Of a DNA stretch of 64,000 nt, positions 1 through 10,096 are shown one piece after another. The position numbers and the translations under genes were made by a program. The stretch is from Polytrichum commune. Lineage: Eukaryota; Streptophyta; Polytrichopsida; Polytrichales; Polytrichaceae. Each line of letters starts with the position of its first letter. Within the stretch, counting starts at the first letter, position 1. Where the stretch lies: the NCBI GenBank assembly GCA_950295325.1, contig OX485807.1, positions 51,428,440 to 51,492,439 of the forward strand. Reading direction: 5' to 3'. The notes under the pieces were generated by a model. It was not told the DNA's origin, ran no database searches, and saw nothing but the letters and a program-made list of their open reading frames with translations.

Positions 1-519
1 TTGTGTACTTTAGTTAGTGCGACTTGGTATTGTTCCCATAACCATTGTAGTCTTTGTTCCGGGATGGTAACTAAGTGACGGCCATCGTTGTCGTAAATAT
101 GTGACGCGCCATGTTGGCTTTGGATGGTATGTTGTGTACATACGATGTCATTGTCAGGGTTGCATTCATTAATGTGGATATGACAGAGGGGTATATTCTG
201 TGGGGGGGGAATGTATCTTGTATCTCTCAATTGGTCTTCATTAAAGTTTAATTGTAGGATGTTGGTGAAGTGTTTGTGTTGTTTTTGGGTGTAGTACCGT
301 GTTAGGAGTAGTATGTTATGATTTATGGTATCTTGGTTGTTCCATGGGAATAGGTCTCTTTGTGGAAGCCATTTGTTATAATTTGTGCCGTTTAGAAGTT
401 GCCATTGGCATAGATAGGATGTGTATTGTTTTGTAATTTTGTTTTTATCTTTGGAAGTGTGAGTACGGTCGTTTATTATAGAGTGTATTGGAAATTGGGT
501 ATGGTTTTTTTGGATATGT
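1..519 (-). other. C-terminal tail of LINE ORF2 in a shifted frame
   Basis: After the G13 run at 520-532 (C-run in the sense strand) the RT frame soon stops, but another minus-strand frame is open from about 515 to base 1. It reads for example FPIHSIINDRTHT, CQWQLLNGTNYNKWLPQRD, CHIHINECNPDND and RLQWLWEQYQVALTK. Its balanced composition suggests true coding sequence. The most economical reading is a length change in the homopolymer, either mutational or a sequencing/assembly error. No known domain is recognised. Confidence 0.65.
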
Positions 520-2508
520 GGGGGGGGGGGGGTTTGGATACTCCGGGGGTGGAGGTGGCGGGGGTTGTGGGTTATGTCTATTAGTTCTTATGTGGGTATG
601 ATGGTTTTGTATTTTGTATGCGTTTTTTAGGGTATTTGGTATGGCGTGTGTTGGGCAATTGTTTGGGCATTGATTGTGGCATGTAGGTTCGCAAAAGAGT
701 AGTCTTGCGTGATCTAGGGCGGCTTTAATTGTTTTAGTGGGGGGGGTATAATAGTGTTTAAAGTCATCATTCGTCATTAATTGTATGCCATTAGGATGTG
801 TTATGTGTTTGAGTTCGGTTATGTTGTGTAATATTAATTTATGTAAGTATTGGAGGGAGGTAGTGAGGGTTAATGTTGGGGTATTTTGTGTTTGGCGTAG
901 CCATTGTGTCTCTAGTGGTGTGGGTAGAAGAGGGAAATTTTCTAGTGTGCTTCTAAGGTGGGCGTTGCTAGTGGTTTTGAGGAGAAATAATGTTCTTGTG
1001 ATTGGTGATCTTAGGCAATCATGTTGGGTTATGCGTGATATATTAAGTGAGCTGCCATGTTTGGCAAGTATGTGTTTGGTTAAACCATTATAGATTCTTC
1101 CTAGTCTACCTTTGTCATTTAGGGCGTTAATGAGTTGTTCACCTATACATGTTATATATGCGTTTTTTAGTGAGAAGGCTTCGGTGCCAAACATATTTTG
1201 TGGAAGTTGTGTAACGGCGTTTGATAGGCATTTCGGGAGACCACATATAGTTTTGTGGAGGGCAATTACTTTCTTATCTAATTTTTTGATGGCGGGGAGT
1301 GAATATGGTACGGCATAGAAACTATAGGCGATACCGGCTCTTATGACTGTGTCTACCATTTGAATTTTTTGTTTCATGGTAGCTGGGCATGTAGTTAGTA
1401 GTTTGCATTGTTTGATTAGTTTAGTGGTCGTAATGTGTGTTTGTGTTTTCCATTGTAGTGAGGGCACTAGATTAATTCCAAGGTAGACATATGGTTCATG
1501 TTGGCTTAGGATAGGTATGGATTGGTTTCGGAAGTTTATGTTAATATTTCTAAGGTGTGTTTTAAAGGCTTGGGGGTTTAGTTTTGATTTATTGGGGCAA
1601 CCTGTGATAGCGCATTTTGGGATTCCGAGGTCCATACCGGCCCATTCACAATATTTATCTAATTTGTTTAGTTGGTGTTGGAGGGATGTTACATTGTTGG
1701 ATATGGCCGCGAGATCATCGGCGTAGGCCGCGGAGCTTAATTTTATGTTGGAGGTATTGAAGGTATATCCGTTGTTTCCTTGTTGTAGCAATCTAAGAAG
1801 TGGTTCAAGAAAGATGATAAAAAGGTAAGGGCTCAAGGTGTCGCCTTGAATTGTTCCTCTTTGTATAGGTATTGGTTGTGTTTTTCCGAAATGTTCATCA
1901 ATAAATGTTGTAGAGGATTGTGAATATATATTACCTACTAGGGCTACGGCATCTTGTGGGTAGCCAAGGTCTTGCATAATGGCAAGAAGTCTAGCATGGT
2001 CAATGGAGCCAAATGCATTTTTAAAGTCTATGTATAGGATATATATGTCTTGGTTGGTAAGTCGTGCATCTTCTAGTGCGGCGATGATAGTTTGTAGTTG
2101 TCTAGCGGTGCATCTTTCGGCTCTAAAACCCTCTTGACTATCGTGTAGAATTTGGTATTTTTCTCCTTATGAGGAGAGTATGCTCGTAAGTGTACTAGTA
2201 AATAATTTGTAGATAGTATTGGCAAGTGCGATAGGTCGGTGGTTGGTAAGTTGGTGGGGGTTTCCTTTTTTGTATAATAGGATTGTGAGGCTTGTTTTCC
2301 ATGCTTCGGGAATTTGTTTTTGTTTGTAACAATGGGTGAAGAATAGTAAAAGTAGCGTATGGAATCTTGGCGGCATGTTTTTTAGTATGGTGTTAGGGAT
2401 TTTATCGGGTCCGGGGGTTTTTCCATTGGCTAGGTTTTTGAGGCATATATCATATGTTTCTTGGTCTAGATATGTATGTAAGGGGATAAGGGTCTCACCT
2501 CTCTTTTC
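445..2508 (-). other. Reverse transcriptase domain of LINE ORF2
   Basis: In one frame the minus strand reads KTPGPDKIPNTILK, then RPIALANTIYKLF, YIDFKNAFGSIDH (motif A, Asp), RGTIQGDTLSPYLF (motif B) and AAYADDLAAI (motif C, YADD at 1714-1725). This is the LINE RT core with all three metal-binding aspartates. One TAA (2167-2169) interrupts it between RT blocks. Downstream is a thumb/connection region, then a Cys-rich patch (FCEPTCHNQCPNNCPTH) and a proline run. The frame ends at 445-447, but only because of a frame change just upstream. Confidence 0.92.
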
Positions 2509-3375
2509 TATGGTATACCCATTTAGGTCATGCCATGGGTATTGTCTAACTCCGCAGACACATTGTTGAATATGATCGGGTTGGTAATGGCATGTTGGGA
2601 CAGTTGGTCTATTACTGATGGATTATTGGGTGTGTATTTCTTGAGCGATGTCATGTGGGTTTGTAAGGATATTGTTAAATCTATCTATGAGGCAGTCGAG
2701 CGGGGGAGTTTCCGTGTTTTTGAAGACTTTTCTATTGATTTTTTTGGGACTTTTATCATAGAGTTGTTGATATTTGGATATGGTTTTTTTAATTTGTTTG
2801 TTGGTATAGTCGGTAGTGATTTTGCAGGCTTTGTTTTTGGCATTTTTGGCGATATTTGCTAAGGTTTCTATCCATGTGTCATTCGTGTGGGGGGGGTATT
2901 GTGGTGGGGGTATTGTGACGTGTCTATAGTTGTTAATTTCTTGTGTGATAATGGGGTGACTATGCCAGTTGGGGTTGTTTTTTATAATATATATAACTTT
3001 CCGGATTAGGTGATAAATAGAGAGGTGTTTTTTCCATTCTTTTTGGGATTTTTTTGGGAGATATCCACCTTGCTTGGTGATCCTATGTGGTAGTGTGGGG
3101 ATGGGTGAGGCGTTACATGTCTCGAGGACTATGGAGGTAATATTGTCGGTAAGGATATTTAGTGAGTTGCAAGCTTGTTGCCATTGTCCATTTGTTAGGT
3201 GGTTATTTTGTAATAAGTGTATAAACTCATCTATTTGGTTGGAGTTGTTCTCAAAAAATTTGGTGTGAAAGTTTTCTAGTTTCTCTTGTGGGATGGGGTT
3301 GAGTATTCTTGGCGGCGGGTCTGAGTTTGTAGTGGGAGATTTAGCGATTAGCGTATTTGGGGGAATATGTAGTTA

Positions 3376-4122
3376 TATGGGTAAATGGTCGGAGTTTAGC
3401 TGAATATTTTGGTTTGTAGTTGAGGTGTATTGGTGGTTTTGGGGGGTTTTTATGAAGAATCCATCTATTAAGCTGTTTTGTGTGTAATTATGTCCTCCTT
3501 GTCTTGAGAATGTTGTGTTTGTAGGGACGTATGATAGTTCAAGGCCGGTTGTAAATGAGCGCCAATTATGGTCTTCCATTTGTGGTGGTGTGGTTTGTTG
3601 GTCGTCTTGTCTACCAATTAGAGCTTTGTCCCTATTGAAGTCTCCGCAGAGGATATATGTGTGGTTAGGGTGTGCGGCTATTTTATTAGTTATAGTGGTT
3701 TGTATGATGGGGATAAGGGGAAGGTCCTCCTCGTGTGAGGGCATGTATAGATTGATTAGGATCCAGGGTTGTAAAGGTTGATTTGCTATTCGTGTTATTT
3801 GGAGGAACGGGGATATGTTGGCGGGGGTGGATATTTTGGAGAGGTTACCCGGGAATGCGTGTTTGTTATGAATTAGTAGGAGTAGGCCTCCTCTATAGCC
3901 TCTATATGTCATCCGTTGGCGTGCGATCCTTGTGATGTTATGCGTATTATTAAAGAAGAGTTTATATTGAGGGAATAGGCGTTGTATGTGTTTTGTAGAT
4001 TCGGTGGCGGACAATTTGGTTTCTTGTATGGTGATGATTGACGGGGGTTGTTGGTGATGTGTGATTAGGTCTTGTAGGCATGGCATGGCGGTGTTGAGTG
4101 ATGATACGTTCCAGGTTATGGC
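3376..4122 (-). other. AP-endonuclease domain of LINE ORF2
   Basis: Motifs of the exonuclease III-like fold occur in order: TWN, IQETK (catalytic Glu), NLYMPS, CGDFNRD, LIDGFF and the terminal SDHLPI with the catalytic Asp-His pair. All catalytic positions are present, so the domain was probably functional when the copy inserted. It nicks genomic DNA to prime reverse transcription. A TAA immediately follows SDHLPI, separating it from the RT although the frame downstream is unchanged. Confidence 0.9.
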
Positions 4123-4766
4123 GTATGTATTTTGGCTAGTTAGTGGGGTTGAGTTATGTGAGGGTGTTGAGTTTTGAATTGGTGGGGGGTTAGGACGTGT
4201 GTATTCATTTATGGGCTCTTTAATTCTTAGTGCTTCTATTAATAGTTGTCTTGATAAGTATGGAAATGTTTCTTGTAAGTTTTGAATGTTGAGGGAATCA
4301 TAATTTTGGTGTATGTAATCATATAGTTTGTTGTGTATTGTGTTAGGTGGGTTGATGGTATCTTTATATATGTTCCGAAATTGTGTATATGGATGTGGTG
4401 TGTTTATGTGCCTTTCGGTGGGTTGGTCAGTCTTGTCATTTTGTCTAATAGTTGAGTTGTCCAGTCTTGTGTGGGTTGTTGTTGTAGATACGTGTTGCAT
4501 ATTATAATTGAGGGGCTAATTGTTACAATCATTGCATAGATTATCCATGGGGGGGGGGGATGGTTACTATGTTGTTGTATATAATTGTATAGGTATGGGA
4601 GTGAGTTGATTGTTTGTGTGTGTAAGGGGTGCGTATTTTGGAAAAGAGGTTTGAATGTATTAGCTAAGTGTTGGTATTCCGGTTGAAGTTTGATTGTGCA
4701 TGGGAGGAAATATGTAGTTTGGCGTCTTTTGTGTGAGGTGGGGTACGTTTGTAATAGATTAGGCAT

Positions 4767-4955
4767 GGGGCCTGGATTAGGGTGGATATCCCCATATTGT
4801 AGTAGGAGTGTGGTAGGAAGTGGTCCCGAGTTGGATTCAATAAGTATGATTATGGAATTGTTCCAAGTGTAATATGTTATGGTTTTAATTTTTGGTTTTT
4901 TGTGGTGTGTGTTTGTTATGTAGTAAATGGTGCCTATATATATTATTGTATTAAT
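4767..4955 (-). other. 2A module 3 of LINE ORF2, GDIHPNPGP
   Basis: Codons at 4767-4793 read GDIHPNPGP, a 2A-like motif with E replaced by H but NPGP intact; GD(V/I)HPNPGP forms occur in 2A peptides of animal LINEs. The lead (IGTIYYIT, HHKKPKIK, YYTWNNS) matches module 1 nearly residue for residue, and the duplication is still visible in DNA (about 4850-4955 against 6193-6297). The downstream block KLQPEYQHL matches LTPQYKQL after module 1. This module lies in a different frame from modules 1 and 2, so a frame change occurs between 5.70 and 5.0 kb, perhaps near the (GT)n tract around 5.07 kb. A residue insertion of about 14 precedes LLLQYGD here. Confidence 0.8.
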
Positions 4956-5700
4956 GAGGATGGTTATATGAGTTATGTTTGTGTGAATTGTGTATAGGTT
5001 GTTGTTTATGTGTTGGTGGTGGTTGTGTGTATGTAAGGTGGTCTTTCTATGGTTATATTGTTGGGTTGTGTGTGTGTGTGTGTGGTGTATATGTTGTGAT
5101 ATTGTGTGGTCTATGAAAGTAATGGGGATTATGGGTGTATGTGGTGGATATTTTATAGTTGTTTGGGAGGTGTGGTAGTGTGCGTGTTTGTAGTGTATGG
5201 GTAGTGGTAAGTTTGGTGGTCTTAGTGTGTATGTGTGAGGTGTTTATTAGTGTGTGGTTATGGAGGGGGACGTTGTTGGGTTGTGGGTGGTTTGTGTGTG
5301 GTGTAAATGAGTTAGATAGTGTGCGCATATATATTTTGTTTTTATGTATATGTAAAGTGTTATGTTTTGAGTTCGTATATTGAGGTATGCCGTTGGTTTT
5401 AAGAACGTGTGTATTTATGTTTTTATTGGAGTTTTTTGTGATAGACATTCCTTTTTGTGGGAATTTGTGTGTTGGTGTGGGTGCTTGAGTGTGGTGGTGT
5501 ATTTGTGAGACAAGTGGTTTGTGTCCGTGTAGGTGGCCTAGGCTAATTTTGAAGGGGTTAGGGGTGTGTTTTGTTGTGTGCATATGAGATGGCCCTTTTA
5601 GTTGGGCGTATTGAGCTTTGAGTATGGTAGTAGTAGGTGTAGAGTATTGTTTTGGTTTTTGTGTGCATTTTATAGGGTGTTTTTTGGAGGTATATGAGAG

Positions 5701-5817
5701 TGGGCCCGGGTGGGGTTGTATGTTTTCTACATATAGTATTTGCAAGCTAGTAAGTTGTGGGGGGGGGGGGGGGTTGGATGGTGATGAGTGGTTGAAGTGT
5801 ACATATCTTATTTTACA
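5701..5817 (-). other. 2A module 2 of LINE ORF2, degenerate ENIQPHPGP
   Basis: Codons at 5701-5727 read ENIQPHPGP after QILYV, in the same frame as module 1. Against DVEPNPGP the changes are D to N, V to I, E to Q and N to H, so the PGP end is kept but NPG is lost. From 2A mutagenesis such a peptide is expected to skip poorly or not at all. The lead (KIRYVHFNHSS) resembles KIKNITFYTWNNS of module 1, separated from the motif by a proline run encoded by a 15-base C-run (5759-5773). A following QYAQL block matches the LTPQYKQL that follows module 1. Confidence 0.65.
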
Positions 5818-6147
5818 ATCGGTAACACGAGTATTGTTGTGATGGTGTATGTGACTATGTCCATTGTGTTGATGCATTGGGGGGAGTGTGGTGGGTAGTG
5901 TTGTGGATGTATGTATATTTAGTGTGGGTGCTATTTGTGGGGCTTCTTTTGGTGTGCAAATGAGTAATTTATTTTGTAGGGGTGTTAGGTTTAGGTGTCT
6001 TGGGTAAGAGGCGCTTGATTTTATGTGGGGTTCAAATATTTCTTCTAGTTGTTTATATTGGGGTGTGAGCGTGGATGTGTTTAGTGTGAGATATTGTGCT
6101 TGTCTTTGTGTGTGTTCTTGGGGTATGTTAGTGAGAGTTTTGAATAT

Positions 6148-6294
6148 TGGACCCGGATTAGGTTCCACATCGCCGTGTTGGAGGAGTAGTGTGGAGTTGT
6201 TCCAAGTGTAGAATGTTATGTTTTTAATTTTTGGGTTTTTATGGTGCATGTGTGTTATGTAGTAGATGTGTCCTATGGGGGTTATTGTATTAAT
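6148..6294 (-). other. 2A module 1 of LINE ORF2, canonical GDVEPNPGP
   Basis: The nine codons at 6148-6174 read GDVEPNPGP, matching the D-x-E-x-N-P-G-P consensus of 2A ribosome-skipping peptides. In known 2A peptides the ribosome fails to form the Gly-Pro bond, releasing the upstream product and continuing from proline. Upstream residues are HHKNPKIKNITFYTWNNS and then LLLQ, a short beta-like and hydrophobic lead. Skipping here would release about 216 residues containing both hydrophobic segments. The same lead sequence recurs in module 3, so the motif is not an isolated chance match. Confidence 0.85.
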
Positions 6295-6795
6295 GGGGGG
6301 AATTGTGGGAGTTAGCTTGGGAGTATGAGTGTGTTTAGATAGCTTGAGGGTTTTTAAGGGGATAATGAGTGGATGGAGGTGTGGGTGGGTGTTTTTATGA
6401 TGTGTGTGTATCATGTGATGTATCATAGGGGTTGTGGGTATCGGTTGTGGGTTTATATTATGGGTGTGATTTTGAGGAGCATATGTAGTGTGAGATGGAT
6501 ATTGTATTTGGTAAGTGGTAGGAAGGAAGCTTAGCCATAGTGTAAGGATAAGACTAAGTGTGATGAGTTTATTTAGGTGGTGGGGTGTTTGTAGGTGTTG
6601 GAAAGTTGGCACATTATGAGGTTGTTTTCGTATAGAGTTGTAGCAATGCTTTTGGTGGTAGATATTATGGAAGTATTGGGTGGGCACATAGGGGAACCAA
6701 ATTGTGAGGTTGAACTCTTTATTATAAAAATAATATAAAATATAGCAAACAACAAGTAGGGGCCATTGAAGGTGATCTAGTGTATGTGAGCTATC

Positions 6796-6800
6796 CATTA
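6796..6800 (-). promoter_or_regulatory. TAATG stop-start junction between LINE ORF1 and ORF2
   Basis: On the minus strand the ORF1 stop TAA (6800-6798) shares its last A with the ATG of ORF2 (6798-6796). Overlapping UAAUG junctions are known to couple translation of ORF1 and ORF2 by termination-reinitiation in the silkworm LINE SART1. The two frames agree with this: ORF1 is in the frame ending at 6798 and ORF2 opens with MDSSHTLDHLQ. An ORF2-frame ATG also lies 42 nt upstream at 6840, so the start choice is an inference. Confidence 0.7.
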
Positions 6801-9276
6801 AATGCGGGATGTCCTTGATGGTGCATTGTGGAGTTCCCATGGAAGCCCGGTGGAGCTTGGAGGGGGAGCGGGGGGGGGGGGGGGGGCGGTCGCATTTAAT
6901 CCTTGTTGTATGATGTCCGGAGCGGCGGCGGCTAGTCCATTAACTAGCCCTTGCATGCGCATGTTAGATTGTTGAAATTCGTGGGCGATCGTCCCTAGAA
7001 GCGCTTGGAGGTGGGTCGTGTGGTGGACTATTGTGGCCGTGGTTGTCTCGATTTTCCGGTCCGTGTGCTCATTGATAGTTGTGGTGAGAGTACCAAACTT
7101 TTCGTCAAGTTTGTCTTCAAAATCCTTCATGGTCTTGGTGAGGTACCGTTCGGTGATGAGCGGGTTGGGGTTGGTCACATTGTTCATGGCTTGAACTTTG
7201 TCCGCGATGGCCTCTCTTACGGGTGCTTGAGCAAGTCAGATTGCCGTGTTGTTGGGGTCCGACCCATCAATACTACCCCTATGCGGTATGAAATCAACTC
7301 GCCGTCCAAGTATGATGGTTGATTTATGCAACCACTCCGTGTAAACCGCCGCGTTGAGGCATTGGATATGACACCAACCCGCTTGCCTATCGGTGTGGGG
7401 GAGATTGTTGGCGCCAAAGCTAATGCCTACAATGTTGTTCGCCCCAAAAGCTTGCCTTATGGATCGAGTGATGGACGTTTGTGTCTCACGTTGAGGGAGG
7501 TTGTTGGCTACTAGCGTCGTACTAATACGAAGCTCCGAGGGGTTGCCAACACCTCGATCCCGTGTGATGCTAACTTGTAAAATCTCTTGGTTGAAGATGA
7601 GTCCTTCTTTGAGTACTAAGTCTCGTGCCTCCTCCGTGGTTAAAGTAACAAATGCAAAGTTTTTATCTAACTCCGGCTTAGTGAGTCCCATGAACTCATG
7701 TTGCTTACCGGCGTAGTAACTTTCTCTAACTATGGTTTGAAGTATGTCAAATGCAAACTCATGGCGTAGAGATTCTCCCTTGATGTGTAAGCGGAGGTTG
7801 CGGGCTTTGGTGGCGAGCTCAAATCCTTTTTCGACCTTGCCAATCACCAACTCTCCATCCTCCATCTCCATGACGAACGCTCGGCTACCTTGGAGAAGGG
7901 CTAGGCCGTCTCGTTGTGGGTGTAGAAGGTGAATCTTGATGAACCCCGCCCAATTTTTAGTAATGGCATTGAGACCTATATCTATTGGGTTTGAGTAGGT
8001 TTTACCAAGGGGGATGTCCATTTGTCGTAGTCGTTCAAGGCAAGCTCCTCGTGCATCTTGTCTCGTTATGCCCTTAAAGCCGTAGTCAAAACGGATTGTA
8101 ACTTGAAAGCCTTCGGATAATCCGGTGGTGGGGTCGACTTTCTCTAACTTTGGGAGTTGAGTGAAGTGGAGGTGATTTCCGGGAACCGCATCCGGACGCT
8201 CATGTGGATAGAGTGTTTGTGGCACTCGCGGGTAGGCTCTTCGAAGTGTCATGAAGTCGATGACTTCTCTTGGAGGCGTGCCTAGCTTAGCGAAATCTTC
8301 AGTGGTGCGGTGTTCCCGTAGTGCTTCTTGTCCTTTGTGGAGTGCAATGGCCTCATGAATTGGGAATCCGAGCCACATTTGAGACACCATCTCAATGCTA
8401 GGGATTGCTTCCTTGGACCTCATGTTGTGGGATTTGTTGGAATCCGAGTGAGTTGTGTGTTTTCCCTCTTCGCTTCTTCTTCGCTTGGCGCTATGATTGT
8501 CAATTGTAGTCACCTTCCTTGGGCTCTTGTGTGCGGTGGATGTGGGCGTTGTGGCGGCGGGATTGCTTGTGTCTAATCGATAGATTGCGGCTTGATTTGG
8601 CGCGGCGGTGAACTCCTCATTGGTCATTGAGAGTCGAAGAGAGCTTCCGCCGTGCTCGGGGGAGACGTCGGCTAGCTGCATGTCTATATCGTAATCATGA
8701 ATTGGAGGGGGCAGCGCATGCATATCTAGGTGTTCATCCGGCCCTTCTTCCTCATCTTCTTCACTAAAGTCCCCTAGCAGCACTCTCCTGCTCCTGGTCT
8801 TGGGGGGGGTATGGGCGTCTGGTGTGGTTCTCTGGTCCTGTTGGGAGGTTGGTGTCGCTCTGGCGCTTGGGTCTGGTTCGAGTTTCTCCTCCACCGCTCC
8901 GCTGGGCGCCGCTAGGTGCCCTGGTTGCTGCTCCTCGCTGGTTGACGGCGCCTCCCTCTCCGCTGTCGGGCCCTCCTCTTCGGACCTCCTCGGGCGTCTG
9001 CAGCTGTGCGGCGTTCTGCTGTTGTGCATTGCTGGGGGTCTTCAGTGTGCTGTGCGGCGGTGGGTTGGAAGCGAGTCGGACGTCGTGGCTTCCTGGGCTG
9101 CTCAGATTGTGTGCTCCTGTCTGGGGCCCGTCTTGGTGGGATCGAAATGTTGTTGTGGGCTCTTCGGTTCGAATTGCGAGGCTTCGATCGGCTCCGCCTG
9201 CGCTTCGTGTCTTCTTGCTTCTAGTCCTGTTGTCTACTGCGGCCGACTTCATGGTGGTGTCTGTGTGGGAAGTCAT
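6798..9276 (-). pseudogene. LINE ORF1 protein, RNA-binding type, interrupted
   Basis: The main open stretch runs from an ATG at 9029 to TGA at 7236-7238 (597 codons), and the same frame then continues to the TAATG at 6798. Residues 1-120 are acidic/proline-rich, followed by a basic patch (SAKRRRSEEG) and a globular C-terminal half with blocks such as FAFVTLTTEEARDLVLKEG and GWCHIQCLNAAVYTEWLHK, resembling the RRM-like fold common in LINE ORF1 proteins (fold inferred by eye). The part after the TGA is helical (ERYLTKTMKDFEDKLDEKF) and ends in a C-run-encoded proline stretch. A second minus frame is open from an ATG at 9276 to 8764, so the true start may be 9276 with a frame change near 9.0 kb. 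ORF1 would coat element RNA and escort it to the nucleus. Confidence 0.75.
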
Positions 9277-10096
9277 TGTGGGGTGGATGAGGGTGAGAGA
9301 GAGTGAGGTGAGGAATTGTGTGTTGTACCGGGGTATTTGTGTGCAGGGTGGTGGGTGGTGGGTGGGTGAATTGTTGTTTTGAGGTGTGAGTGTATTTTTT
9401 GGGTGCTGCTAGGGTGTGATGGGTGTGAATCAGTGAGGCCAGGGGTGGTGCGTGCATTTTTAGTGTAGGATTAGGCTGTCTTGTGGGGGTTGGCTTGTGT
9501 CTCTTTGTGGTGAGGTGTGGAGGGAGTACGCTAAGTTGGGGATCTGCTTTGTCGTAGTTGAGATCGTGTCTAGGTCGGGCTCGGAGGGTGTTCTGGCGTT
9601 TTTTCGTTTGAGGGAGGCGATGCTGAATTGTGCGCTGTTCGTGGGCTAGTGGGAGCGAGAGGGGGTCAGGGGGTCGGCGTTCTTTGAGGTTAGGTCTGGG
9701 GTTTGCTGTTTTTGGGGTGAGTGATTGGGAGCGAGTGTGTGGGATTTGTGTGAGTGGGAGTGGCTGTGTGGAGATTGCATTATGTGGAGGGTGTTGTGAT
9801 TGTGCGGGGAGTTCGAGTCTGGTGGTGTGGGCGCCTGCCGGCAGCGGGTGGTGACTTTGTGCGGAGAGGATCGAGCAGGTATTTTCGTGTGGAGGCAGGG
9901 GCCGGCAACATCGTTTCAGAGGTAAGCTGATAGGTATTGCAGAGTGGGATTTGTGGGTTGTGTTGTGATGTGTATTTGATTGATGATGAGTGCAAGTCTT
10001 TATACTTACGATTGTGTGCTTGTGTTTTGTGGGTGTTGCTGGCGCTGGAGAGATCGCGGTGTTTGAGGGTGGATGTCGCGCACCTCTCCATGAGGA

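Larger units (their letters stand above)
1..6798 (-). pseudogene. LINE ORF2: N-terminal 2A modules, AP endonuclease, reverse transcriptase
   Basis: ORF2 would make the LINE replication enzyme, which nicks target DNA and reverse-transcribes the element RNA. The start is the ATG at 6796-6798, overlapping the ORF1 stop. Order: hydrophobic N-terminus, three 2A-ending modules (4.77-6.29 kb), endonuclease (3376-4122), RT (445 to about 2.5 kb), then a C-terminal domain. The endonuclease and RT segments share one frame, interrupted only by TAA at 3373-3375, 2623-2625 and 2167-2169. The frame changes between modules 2 and 3, again near 4.42 kb, and again near the G13 run at 520-532, after which the C-terminal reading continues to the window edge. 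It is therefore a pseudogene. Two hydrophobic stretches (starting WPLLVVCYILYYF and LITLSLILTLWLSF) precede the first 2A. Confidence 0.9.
1..9276 (-). mobile_element. Decayed APE-type LINE (non-LTR retrotransposon), 3' end beyond the window
   Basis: Read on the minus strand the order is ORF1, a TAATG junction, then an ORF2 containing an apurinic endonuclease followed by a reverse transcriptase, which is the layout of APE-class LINEs. The ORF2 reading is still open in a shifted frame at base 1, so the 3' end lies off the left edge. The copy is dead: at least four in-frame stops and several frame changes break it. The sense strand is C/A-rich and G-poor with C-runs of 10-17 bases, unlike the rest of the window. 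The 5' boundary is uncertain; the same strand bias continues to about 11.8 kb, so the element may be at least 11.8 kb long. I cannot place it in a LINE clade from memory; the RT core (RGTIQGDTLSPYLF, YADD) is not a typical plant L1 or RTE sequence. Confidence 0.92.

Noticed and set aside
2167-3375. TAA codons read as glutamine under a ciliate-type code
   Set aside because: The TNL and ROCO genes end on ordinary stops with standard plant splice sites, and the LINE also has frame changes; decay is simpler.
7236-7238. Programmed TGA readthrough in LINE ORF1
   Set aside because: The frame does continue, but a CGA-to-TGA mutation fits the other damage; kept only as an alternative.
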